Of a stretch of 46,270 nucleotides of DNA, positions 24,912-34,826 are shown piece by piece. The stretch's first letter is position 1, and every line of letters begins with the position of its first letter. A program made the translations under genes and the position numbers. The notes under the pieces were generated by a model, which made no database searches, had not been told where the DNA came from, and saw nothing but the letters and a program-made list of their open reading frames with translations. Source of the stretch: Nocardiopsis potens DSM 45234 (GTDB lineage Bacteria; Actinomycetota; Actinomycetes; Streptosporangiales; Streptosporangiaceae); contig NZ_ANBB01000072.1 of NCBI RefSeq assembly GCF_000341105.1, forward strand, positions 1 through 46,270, in the 5' to 3' direction.

Positions 24912-26048
24912 TCAGCCGCCCGGGCGGGCGGTGCCGTTCAGGCCGGGGGACGTCCCGCCGCCGGGGGCGGTCGGCGGCTCGGATCCGCCTGCGGGCGGCC
25001 CCGCGCCCCCGGTCGGCGGTGCGGCCCCGCCCTCAGGCGGCCCTGCGGCCCCGGGCTGCGGGATGGTGCCGCCTGTCGGGTGTCCGGTGAGGTCGGGCGA
25101 CTCGTACTTCTCCCGTAGCAGGGCGGACAGGCCGCCCTGGCCGTGCTCGCGGAGCAGGCGGGCGAAGCGGTCGGTGAAGGCGTCCTGCTCTTCCGGGCCC
25201 CGGTCCGTCCCGACCTTGTCGACCAGTGCGCTGCCGCTCTGCAGCAGCGGGTCGGCGCCCTCCGGCGCGTCCGGCCGCGGTTCGGCGCCGAGCCTCCCGT
25301 TCGCGGCGTCGGAGAGCCGGGTCAGCGGGCCGATCAGCCGGACCGCCTCCTGCACCCGGCCCTGGTTGGCGAAGAGCCACCACACCACGGCGCTGGCCGG
25401 GCTGGCCAGCACGTCGTCCTGGAAGTAGCGGCGGCGGTCCCGGGCCTCGCCCCACTCGTGCTCGCGCACCTCCTTGTCCTTGCGGACGGTGGCCATCCGC
25501 ATCAGGCGCCGGGCGTCCTCCTCCGCCAGGACGATCTCCACGGCCGTGGCGCGCACCTCCATGCGGTCCTGCTCCAGCCGGACCGGGCGCCCCAGCACGG
25601 AGGCGAGCCCGTACACCGCGACGCCCACCTCCTCCGGGCGCCGGCGGGAGGTGAACTCCTCCGCCCGGCTCAGCACCGACTCGCAGGCCGCGGCCATCCG
25701 CGCCTCGTCCGGCGGGCCGCCGCCGGTGACGTCGCACACCTGGACCAGCGCGGAGAACAGGCAGGGGTAGTCCTCCTTGGCGGTCGCCAGCCGGATCCCG
25801 GAGATCTGGTGCGCCCGGAGCGGCGGGGGCGGGGGCGGAGGCATCGCCTCGACCACGACGGGCTCGGCGCTCCCCCGGCCGATCGCGAGCAGCAGCGGCA
25901 CCAGGGCCACCAGCAGGGCCAAGGCCAGGACCAGCAGCAGCGCCAGCGTCCACACCCCGTCCAAGGGCAGCAGGAGGACGACGGCCGCGGCCACCACCGC
26001 GGCCGCGACCGCCCAGAGAGCGCCGGCGAGGGCTCTGTTCTTGTTCAT
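24912..26048 (-). CDS. Two-helix membrane protein of the TIR operon
   Basis: 378 residues from ATG 26048. Two membrane helices lie at about residues 5-28 and 32-55 (ALAGALWAVAAAVVAAAVVL and LALLLVLALALLVALVPLLL). A PPPPPPP linker follows, then a cytoplasmic helical domain of about 220 residues (IRLATAKEDYPCLFSALVQV, RAEEFTSRRRPEEVGVAVYG, ASPASAVVWWLFANQGRVQE). The C-terminal tail (about residues 320-378) is disordered, rich in Pro/Gly with repeated PPxGGxxPP. No family is recognised. It starts seven bases after the stop of the NTPase-like gene, so it is the last gene of the operon. It may be the membrane anchor or effector-interacting part. Confidence 0.7.
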   Translation of the reverse strand: MNKNRALAGALWAVAAAVVAAAVVLLLPLDGVWTLALLLVLALALLVALVPLLLAIGRGSAEPVVVEAMPPPPPPPLRAHQISGIRLATAKEDYPCLFSALVQVCDVTGGGPPDEARMAAACESVLSRAEEFTSRRRPEEVGVAVYGLASVLGRPVRLEQDRMEVRATAVEIVLAEEDARRLMRMATVRKDKEVREHEWGEARDRRRYFQDDVLASPASAVVWWLFANQGRVQEAVRLIGPLTRLSDAANGRLGAEPRPDAPEGADPLLQSGSALVDKVGTDRGPEEQDAFTDRFARLLREHGQGGLSALLREKYESPDLTGHPTGGTIPQPGAAGPPEGGAAPPTGGAGPPAGGSEPPTAPGGGTSPGLNGTARPGG

Positions 26049-26055
26049 CGTCGAC

Positions 26056-28281
26056 TCACCACTCCGTTCGGGTTCCGGTGGCCGGCTCCGCGGCCGGCCC
26101 CGCGGCCGGCAGCAACCCCTGCACCTCGTCGAGCACCCGGACCAGCTCACCTGCAGCGCTCCGCAGCGCCTCGCCCCCCTCGCCGGAGGCGGCCAGCAGC
26201 CGGCGCCGGGCGATCCCGTACAGCCGGCCCGCCGACCCGGCCCGGTGCGCACCGCGCGCCAGGAGCATCGGCAGTCCGGGCGGGGACCACTCCGCCGCGC
26301 AGGCGTCGAGCCAGCGCTCGGCCGCGGTGCCCGGGTCGGCGGCGGGGGCGAGCGGCTCTGCCCCGGCCGTCCCGGCCGCCCCGGTTGTCCCGGCCGCCCC
26401 GGCCTCCCGGATCAGCACGCCGACGATCACGGCGGCGTCCTCCCGGGCCTCCGGGTCGTGCAGCGGGTGGCGCTCGGCGCCGGCCCCCTCCAGCCGGCCC
26501 GGATCGGTGAGCAGCGCCGCCACCGCCAGGTCCCGCGGGCGCGGCCGGGACCGGTTCTCCAGCACCCAGCGCACCCGGTGGGTCAGGTGGCGGAGGCGCT
26601 CCGGGCCGTCGGCGAGGACGAGCAGCCCGTCCGCCGCGGCCCGCCGGACCCCGAGGTCGTTGTGGCGGGCCAGGCGCTGCAGGCGCACCACCGCCTCCTC
26701 CGGCCAGGTCTCGGCGACGGTGCCGGTGCAGACCGCGATGAGCACCTGGGCCAGCGGGGCGGGCAGCCCCGGGGAGCCGGCCCAGCGGTAGATCCTGCGG
26801 CGCGTCCGCCGGGCGATGGCGCCGCCGCGGTCGTGCGCCTCGGTCAGGGCGTAGGCGGCCTGCGGCGCGGTCTCCGAGCGCCTGCCCCACTCCCAGACCC
26901 GGCCGAACAGCTCTTCGGTGCGGTCGGTGCGCAGGCACTGGCGGACGAAGCGCCGGGCGAGGGCGTCGCGCTCGCTCCCGGTGGTCGCGGGGGCCGCGAT
27001 CAGGCCGTCGATCCAGGTGCGGAAGTCGCCGACCAGGTCGGGGTACTCGTCCCAGAACCGGTCGCAGACCGCCTCGGCCAGTCCGAACCGCTGGAAGGCG
27101 ACCGCGTGGTCCTCGCCGACGGCCACCTTCATCCGGCGCAGCAGGGTGCGGAAACCGGTCCGCTCCAGCCGGGGCCGCTCCGGCTCCGGCGCGTCCATCA
27201 GGGCGAACAGGGCGCGCGCGGCGTCGGCCACCGCCTCCGCCCGGAACCCGTCGAGCATCGCCGCGGCCAGCAGGACCGACCTCTGCCAGGTGTCGGGGAG
27301 TTCGGCGATCTGCTCTCCGGCCTCCTCTCCGCGGTCGGCCAGCGCCTCCAGGGCGGTGCGCATCCGCTCCCGGAGCGGGGCCCCGGGCTTCGCGCGCCCC
27401 ACCTCCTGCACCAGCCGGGCCAGCTCGGCGATCTCGCCCATCCCGGCCGAGGCGGCCCATTCCAGGGCTCCGCCGGCCCGCGCCTCCTGCTCGGAGTAGT
27501 CGACGCCGCGCGATTTCAGGTGGCGCTGGAGGACCAGCGCCCCGTCGGGCCGCCCGAGGTCGACCAGGAAGCGGGCGAACTCCTGCCCCAGCGCGTTCTT
27601 CTCCTCCGGCCGGATGACCAGGGCGAGGTAGGCGCCGTGCTCCTGGACCGCGTGCCGGTAGCTCTCCAGGCCCGCTCTGACCTCGCCGAACAGTCCGCGG
27701 TCGTCCCCGGTCAGGTCGACCAGGACCCGGTCGCCCGGCTGCAGGTCCCGCTCGTTCAGGACCGGCGGGGCGTCCGCTTCCCCGGGGTCGCCCTCGGGGA
27801 GTTCGCGCAGCCGGCCGTGCCCGTCGCCCATCGCGTCGAGCAGCATGAGCGCGGTGCTGCGCCGCCCGCACCCGGCCTCGGCGTAGAGGATCGCGGTGCG
27901 CCCGGCGGAGCCCAGCAGCCGCTTCGCCTCCTGGTAGCCGGGGCCGGCGACGAACTGCCGGGAGAGGGCCGCCGCCTGGTCGTCGGTGATCAGGCGGGGC
28001 GAGCGGCGGGTCAGCCGTCCGCTGCCGTCCAGGTGGAAGGCGCTGTCCGCGACGAGCGGGGACGAGACCAGCGGGGAGGCGATGAGCGGGGAGTAGAAGG
28101 TGTTCACCTGGGTGCCGCTGCCGTGGTGCGCGGGCCCGGTGGAGGTGCCGACCTCGGTCGCCGGGGGCGGCGGCGAGGCCGGAGGCGGTTCCGGGGCCGG
28201 GGAAGGCGGGGCGGGCGGGGCGGGGGGCTCCGGGTCCGCGGCGGCGGGTCCGGCCTCCGCGAACTCCTCGACCGCGCTCAT
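26056..28281 (-). CDS. Large P-loop-like regulatory protein with degenerate Walker A
   Basis: 741 residues. A Pro-rich N-terminus (residues 15-40) is followed by GSGTQVNTFY (54-63), a three-fold SPLxx repeat (64-78) and an ATPase-like domain. Its Walker A region reads AEAGCGRRST (134-143), in which Arg replaces the usual Lys. A Walker-B-like RVLVDLTGDD is at 185-194. The remainder is helical and repeat-like (RLQRLARHNDLGVRRAAADGL resembles HEAT). Similar GxGRR proteins occur in Streptomyces as hypotheticals, from general familiarity. Its start overlaps the TIR gene stop (ATGA), indicating coupled translation. I infer a sensor or scaffold for the TIR effector. Confidence 0.7.
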   Translation of the reverse strand: MSAVEEFAEAGPAAADPEPPAPPAPPSPAPEPPPASPPPPATEVGTSTGPAHHGSGTQVNTFYSPLIASPLVSSPLVADSAFHLDGSGRLTRRSPRLITDDQAAALSRQFVAGPGYQEAKRLLGSAGRTAILYAEAGCGRRSTALMLLDAMGDGHGRLRELPEGDPGEADAPPVLNERDLQPGDRVLVDLTGDDRGLFGEVRAGLESYRHAVQEHGAYLALVIRPEEKNALGQEFARFLVDLGRPDGALVLQRHLKSRGVDYSEQEARAGGALEWAASAGMGEIAELARLVQEVGRAKPGAPLRERMRTALEALADRGEEAGEQIAELPDTWQRSVLLAAAMLDGFRAEAVADAARALFALMDAPEPERPRLERTGFRTLLRRMKVAVGEDHAVAFQRFGLAEAVCDRFWDEYPDLVGDFRTWIDGLIAAPATTGSERDALARRFVRQCLRTDRTEELFGRVWEWGRRSETAPQAAYALTEAHDRGGAIARRTRRRIYRWAGSPGLPAPLAQVLIAVCTGTVAETWPEEAVVRLQRLARHNDLGVRRAAADGLLVLADGPERLRHLTHRVRWVLENRSRPRPRDLAVAALLTDPGRLEGAGAERHPLHDPEAREDAAVIVGVLIREAGAAGTTGAAGTAGAEPLAPAADPGTAAERWLDACAAEWSPPGLPMLLARGAHRAGSAGRLYGIARRRLLAASGEGGEALRSAAGELVRVLDEVQGLLPAAGPAAEPATGTRTEW

Positions 28282-29241
28282 TCGCCCTGCTCCCGGGCGC
28301 CCTTCCGGCCGTGCACGTCCACGCTGAGCCGGCCGCCGTCCTTGTTGTCGCCGGCCACGTAGTTCACCCCGTCACCGTTGAACTGCGGACCGTTGGCCTG
28401 CGGCCCGTTCACCTGGTCGCCCTGGATCTGAGTGCCGATCTTGGGCCCGTGCACCTGGTCTCCGTCGATCCGGGTGCCGACCTGGTCGCCCTGGATCTGA
28501 GTACCGATCCGGTCCCCTTGAACCCGGGTACCGATCTGGTCGCCCTGCACCTGGGTGCCGATCCGGGTGCCGTTGACCTGATCGCCGGTTCCGGTGTGCA
28601 CCGGGCCGTGGGCGCTGCCGATGACCGTCCCCCCCGTCGGCGGTCGCCTGGCCGATGCCGCCCTGCCGGTGCTCGTTGACGGTGTGCGCCTGGCTGACGG
28701 CGTGCGCCCGCCCGCCGACCGTGTTCCGCGCCCCGGCGCCGTCCGCCCTCTCCTCCCCGGCGGGCGCCCGGCGCGCCAGGCCGGGCACCAGCTCGGCGAC
28801 GGTCTCCACGAGCCGCTCGATGCCGGCTTCGGCATTGCGGTGGTCGAGCCTGCGGTACTGGCAGCGCTCCAGGGCGGAGATGTCCTCGGGGAGCGACCCC
28901 GCGGGCAGCCGCCCGGCGCTGCCGACGAGCACCGGGACCACGGTGATCCCGTAGGCGAAGGCCTCGGCGATCTCCCGGCGCGTCCAGTCGTCCGGGTCGT
29001 CCAGCGCCCTGCCGCCCTCCCTGCCGGGGGCGTCCAGCCAGCGCGGGCCGATGATCGCGAGGAGCAGGTCGCAGCGGTGTACGGCGCGCAGCAGGGCCCG
29101 CTCGAAGTCCTCTCCCGGGCGGATCGACTTGCCGGCGCGGAAGATCTCGTCCGGCCCGAATCGGGCGGAGAGCTCGCGTTCGATCAGTGTCGCGCTCGCC
29201 TCCTCATCACTGGAGCGATAATTGACGAAAACGCTGTTCAA
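28278..29241 (-). CDS. TIR-domain protein with Gly-Asp-Gln repeat tail, out of frame at a G7 tract
   Basis: A TTG start (29241) follows AGGAG at 8-base spacing. Residues 1-140 form a TIR domain: SVFVNYRSSDEEASATLIER, RAGKSIRPGEDFERALLRAV, LLLAIIGPRWL and DPDDWTRREIAEAF, with Glu90 at the catalytic position of NAD-cleaving TIRs. As sequenced, the frame runs into Arg-rich noise after about residue 202 and stops at 28372. Dropping one base in the C7 run (28629-28635) restores VIGSAHGPVHTGTGDQVNG, then nine-residue units IGTQVQGDQ/IGTRVQGDR, ending at 28278 in ATGA overlap with the next gene (320 residues). The restored tail is clearly the native one. Error, mutation or phase variation could explain the shift. 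Confidence 0.78.
28330..28590 (-). repeat. 27-bp coding repeats in the TIR protein tail
   Basis: On the minus strand the frame encodes IGTQVQGDQ, IGTRVQGDR, IGTQIQGDQ, VGTRIDGDQ, then VHGPK and IGTQIQGDQ, followed by VNGPQANGPQFNGDGVNY. The 27-bp units could vary in number. The motif resembles the GSGTQVNTFY element in the neighbouring protein and could form a beta-helical interaction module. Confidence 0.8.
28629..28635 (-). other. Homopolymer tract (G7 on the coding strand) at the TIR frameshift
   Basis: Seven consecutive C on the plus strand. With six, the TIR domain and its repeat tail are in one frame; with seven, they are split. Tracts of this length can slip during replication. Confidence 0.75.
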
Positions 29242-29267
29242 ACCGTTTTCTCCTCGTCTGTCGTCTC

Positions 29268-29276
29268 GGGGGGGGG
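29268..29276 (-). promoter_or_regulatory. Nine-base homopolymer in the TIR promoter/leader
   Basis: Nine G on the plus strand (C9 on the coding strand), 26 bases before the TTG start and upstream of the AGGAG site. Length changes here could alter promoter spacing or leader structure. The rest of 29242-29417 is AT-richer and should hold the operon promoter; no gene is visible. Confidence 0.6.
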
Positions 29277-29417
29277 AAGAGGGGTGGTTCCGGAGGAACG
29301 GTGAGGCCGTTCGGACCGGCCCGATTGAATTCTTCCTCGGACGGCAGGAGGAGGCAGTGAAAACGGAGGATTTTCCCGATCCCTCCGCGACAGGAAACGG
29401 GAAACCCTCCGGAAACA

Positions 29418-29465
29418 CCGTTGATCTCGGGCTCATCGACCGGTCGATGAGCCCGAGATCAACGG
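29418..29465. terminator. 48-bp perfect palindrome after the uvrA-like gene
   Basis: Arms of 24 bp (29418-29441 and 29442-29465) match perfectly; the left arm begins CCGTTGATCTCGGGCTCATC. It lies 35 bases after the UvrA-like stop and separates that gene from the TIR operon. It is probably a terminator. Confidence 0.85.
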
Positions 29466-29500
29466 AAGGCGGACGGCAGGCGGGCGGCAGCGGGCGGCGG

Positions 29501-31897
<2,397 letters not shown>

Positions 31898-31977
31898 GTT
31901 CTCCGTCTCTCCATCCGTGGGGCGGGCCGCCTGCGCGGCCCCTGGTCCGGTCCGCCCCGGGCTGCCGGGGCGGGGCG

Positions 31978-32448
31978 TCAGACCGACCAGCGGCCGTCGC
32001 GCATCAGCTCGCGCCCGGCCATCTCGTTCACCTCGCGCCAGGCCTGGATGCGGCGCGGGGTGATGCGGAACCACAGGTAGGCCCCTTCCCCGGCGCGCGG
32101 GTCGAAGCCGGCCCGCTCGGCGAACCGGTCGGCCCGCTCCTTCGGCAGCTCCTCCATCCCGATGACCTCGACGCCGCCCTCGACCATGGTCACGTCGCGG
32201 GTGTGGCCCAGCCCCACCCGGGCCGCCCGGGTGGCGGCCATGTTCCTTCCGGTCGGGCTGTCCGCCGGGGTGGACACCAGCAGCGCCTCCCCGTCCCAGT
32301 CGAAGGAGAGCGGCACCAGGTGCGGCACGCCCTCGGGGGAGGCGGTGGCCACCCAGGCGTCGGTGTCGCCGCCGAGCCGGTGCTCGGTGTCGCGGCGGCG
32401 CCGGGCGCGGGGGCGGGGCGCGGGCAGGGGCTGGGGGTCGGCCGTCAT
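31978..32448 (-). CDS. PPOX-class flavin/F420-binding split-barrel protein
   Basis: 156 residues. The split-barrel signature is DAWVATASPEGVPHLVPLSF, WDGEALLVSTPADSPTGRNM and RAARVGLGHTRDVTMVEGGV, typical of pyridoxamine-5'-phosphate-oxidase-like proteins that bind FMN or F420. It lies 80 bp upstream of the UvrA-like gene on the same strand and may be co-transcribed. The N-terminal Arg-rich stretch (PRPRARRRRDTEHRLGGD) is the usual lead-in. It is probably a small redox enzyme or cofactor-binding protein. Confidence 0.8.
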   Translation of the reverse strand: MTADPQPLPAPRPRARRRRDTEHRLGGDTDAWVATASPEGVPHLVPLSFDWDGEALLVSTPADSPTGRNMAATRAARVGLGHTRDVTMVEGGVEVIGMEELPKERADRFAERAGFDPRAGEGAYLWFRITPRRIQAWREVNEMAGRELMRDGRWSV

Positions 32449-32554
32449 CGGCGCGGTTCTCCTCGGGGGCGGTGTCGGGCGGGGGGCGGCGGGCGATCCG
32501 CCGTCGTGCGCGGGCCGTGCCGGGGCGCGGCCCGCGCGGGTCGCGGGCGGCGGC

Positions 32555-32965
32555 TCAGCGGCGCTCCTGGATCCGGATCAGGTTGCCCGCGGGGTCGCGG
32601 AAGGCGCAGTCGCGGACGCCGTAGGGCTGGTCGATCGGCTCCTGGACGACCTCGGCGCCGGTGGCCTGCACCCGGTCGAAGGTCCGGTCCAGGTCCGGGG
32701 TGGCCAGCAGCAGGCTCGCGTAGGTGCCCTTGGCCATCATCTCGGCGACGGTGTGCCGCTCGTCCTCGGTGAGGCCGGGGTTGGCCGACGGCGGGTCCAG
32801 GACGACGGAGGTGCCGGGCTGGCCAGGGGGGCCGACCGTGATCCAGCGCTTCTTGCCCTTGCCGACGTCGCCGCGGACCTCGAAGCCGAGGGCGTCCCGG
32901 TAGAAGGCCAGCGAGGCCTCCGGGTCGTCGTGCGGAAGGAAACTGGCGTGAATGCTGATGTCCAT
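32555..32965 (-). CDS. VOC (glyoxalase-fold) protein
   Basis: 136 residues forming two beta-alpha-beta-beta-beta modules (SIHASFLPHDDPEASLAFYR, DRTFDRVQATGAEVVQEPID, YGVRDCAFRDPAGNLIRIQE). The DPxGNxIR ending is the family hallmark. Members bind a metal and modify or sequester small molecules. It starts five bases after the stop of an AraC regulator, so the two form an operon; this AraC-VOC couple is common in actinomycetes. The substrate is unknown. Confidence 0.87.
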   Translation of the reverse strand: MDISIHASFLPHDDPEASLAFYRDALGFEVRGDVGKGKKRWITVGPPGQPGTSVVLDPPSANPGLTEDERHTVAEMMAKGTYASLLLATPDLDRTFDRVQATGAEVVQEPIDQPYGVRDCAFRDPAGNLIRIQERR

Positions 32966-32970
32966 GCGGG

Positions 32971-33426
32971 TCAGACTAGTTTCGCGCCGGTGCCGCGCGC
33001 TTCTCGATTCCTGACCGGTCTGGTCACCTGCTTCGCCACGCAGGCCGGCATCCCCTCGGTGGCGGCCGCCTCCTCCCGCCGGTAGGTGCTGGGCGGCACG
33101 CCGACCAGCTCGGTGAAGCGGGTGCTGAAGGTGCCCAGCGACGAGCAGCCGACCGCGAAGCAGACCTCGGTGACGCTCATATCGCCGCGGCGCAGCAGCG
33201 CCATCGCGCGCTCGATCCGCCGCGTCATCAGGTAGGAGTAGGGCGATTCGCCGTAGGCGCGCTTGAACCGACGGCTGAGGTGGCCGGCCGACATGTTCAC
33301 GCCGCGGGCGAGCGCCTCGACGTCCAGCGGCTGCGCGTACTCCCGGTCGATCCGGTCGCGCACCCGCCGCAGCAGGGCGAGGTCGCGCAGGTGTCGTTCC
33401 CTGTCGGTTTCACTGCTCACCCGCAT
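32971..33426 (-). CDS. AraC-family regulator
   Basis: 151 residues from ATG 33426; an upstream ATG (33450) is less likely because conserved sequence begins near ETDRERHLRDLALLRRVRDR. It is only the DNA-binding part of an AraC protein: two HTHs, VEALARGVNMSAGHLSRRFK and MSVTEVCFAVGCSSLGTFST, with no sensor domain. It is co-transcribed with the VOC gene and probably regulates it or responds to its ligand. The C-terminal tail (residues 115-151) is basic and variable. Confidence 0.87.
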   Translation of the reverse strand: MRVSSETDRERHLRDLALLRRVRDRIDREYAQPLDVEALARGVNMSAGHLSRRFKRAYGESPYSYLMTRRIERAMALLRRGDMSVTEVCFAVGCSSLGTFSTRFTELVGVPPSTYRREEAAATEGMPACVAKQVTRPVRNREARGTGAKLV

Positions 33427-33456
33427 GATCGTGCCACGTCCCGCCGACATGGCCCA

Positions 33457-33522
33457 GCGCCGACCCCGGCGCCGTCACCGCCTCGAAGCCGGTCGAGACG
33501 GCGGCGGCGCCGGGGTCGGCGC
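33457..33522 (-). terminator. Hairpin copy A after the CodA-like gene
   Basis: Perfect 18-bp arms GCGCCGACCCCGGCGCCG (33457-33474) and its complement (33505-33522). Stem and loop share similarity with hairpin copy B at 34748-34812, and both sit about 15-20 bases downstream of a stop codon and have a C/G run next to them. Probably terminators of one interspersed family. Confidence 0.8.
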
Positions 33523-33541
33523 CTTGCGGGGGCGGCCGGGG

Positions 33542-34729
33542 TCAGACGATCTCGCCGCGGCGGGCGACCACCCGGCCGGCCTTCACCACCAGGTCGCGGG
33601 GCGGGCAGGCGGCGACCGCCTCGGCGGCGTTGCGCACGTCGATCACCACCAGGTCGGCGCGGTCGCCCTCGGCCAGGCCCAGGCCTTCGAAGCCGACCAC
33701 CCGGGCGCCGCCGTAGGTGGCGGCGTGCAGTGCGAGCTCGATGTCCTCGTCGCGCACCGCGCCGCCGCCCTGCGCCTGGCGCAGCGCGCGCTCCAGCACG
33801 TCGCCGGTGCCGTAGGGGCTCCACAGGTCGCGCACGCCGTCGTTGCCCAGCGCCACCGGGACCCCGGCGGCGCGCAGGTCGGCCAGGGGCAGCAGCCGCC
33901 CGGCGGGGGCGATGGTGGCCAGGCCGATCCCGGCGCCGGCCAGCCCGTCGATGAGCCGGGCCCGCACCTCCGGTTCGGCATCGGAGAGCGCGAAGCCGTG
34001 GCTGATGGTGACCCGCCCGGCCAGCCCGGTCACCCGGGCCCGCTCGATGATCAGCTCGTACTCCCAGGCCCCCAGCGTGCCCCGGTCGTGCAGGTGCACG
34101 TCGACGCCGGCGCCGTGCCGCTCGGCCATGCCGAAGACGGTGTCGAGGTGGCGCACCGGGTCGCGGTCCAGCCCCGCCGGGTCGATGCCGCCGACGGTCT
34201 CCACCCCTTCCCTGAGCGCCTGCTCCATCAGCCGCTCGGTGCCGGGGCTGGTCAGCAGCCCGGTCTGCGGGAAGGCCACCAGGTCGGCGGTGATCCGGCC
34301 GTCCAGGCGGCGCAGCGCCTCGCGCACCGCCTCCACCCCGTCCAGCCCCAGCCCGGGGTCGACGTCCACGTGCGAGCGGGTGTGCACGGTGCCCAGCGCC
34401 ACCATGTTGCTCAGCAGCGCGGCGATCTTGTCCGGGTCGGGCACGCCGGCCTCGGCGCGCCTGCCGCGGCCGTGCGCGATCCGCCCGGCCAGCCCGGGGG
34501 CGGCCGCGTTGGGCACCCACGGCCCGCCCCACAGCGTCTTGTCCACGTGGGCGTGGCCGTCGACGAAACCGGGGACCACCAGCCGGCCGGCGATGTCCTC
34601 GGTGTGCGCGGCGGCCTCCGCGTCCTCTCCCGTGTCGGAGACGCGGGCGATCCGCCCGTCGCGGACCAGCACGTCGGCGAGGCCGTCGCGCCCCCACAGG
34701 TGGGCGCGGCGGAGCAGCAGGTCGTTCAT
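33542..34729 (-). CDS. CodA-like amidohydrolase
   Basis: 395 residues. The family fold shows GHAHVDKT (metal HxH), HTRSHVDVDP, VDVHLHDRGTLG, TISHGFAL and ALGNDGVRD (metal/catalytic Asp). Overall similarity is to cytosine deaminase, but the HCDE-type segment carrying the catalytic Glu reads HLHD, so cytosine deamination is not assured. It is a cytoplasmic metal hydrolase of cyclic amide or amidine substrates. ATG 34729 follows GGAAGCG. It is flanked at both sides by related hairpins, indicating its own transcription unit. Confidence 0.82.
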   Translation of the reverse strand: MNDLLLRRAHLWGRDGLADVLVRDGRIARVSDTGEDAEAAAHTEDIAGRLVVPGFVDGHAHVDKTLWGGPWVPNAAAPGLAGRIAHGRGRRAEAGVPDPDKIAALLSNMVALGTVHTRSHVDVDPGLGLDGVEAVREALRRLDGRITADLVAFPQTGLLTSPGTERLMEQALREGVETVGGIDPAGLDRDPVRHLDTVFGMAERHGAGVDVHLHDRGTLGAWEYELIIERARVTGLAGRVTISHGFALSDAEPEVRARLIDGLAGAGIGLATIAPAGRLLPLADLRAAGVPVALGNDGVRDLWSPYGTGDVLERALRQAQGGGAVRDEDIELALHAATYGGARVVGFEGLGLAEGDRADLVVIDVRNAAEAVAACPPRDLVVKAGRVVARRGEIV

Positions 34730-34747
34730 CGCTTCCTTCCGTGAATC

Positions 34748-34812
34748 GGCGTCGGTCTCGGCGCCGCCGCCGTCTCGAGGCCGGTCGGGACGGCGGCGCC
34801 GAGGTCGACGCC
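34748..34812 (-). terminator. Hairpin copy B after the ankyrin gene
   Basis: 22-bp arms (34748-34769 and 34791-34812) pair with two mismatches; the loop CCGTCTCGAGGCCGGTCGGG resembles copy A. It lies 15 bases downstream of the ankyrin stop and just before the CodA-like ribosome site. Confidence 0.75.
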
Positions 34813-34826
34813 TTGGGGGTGGGTCC

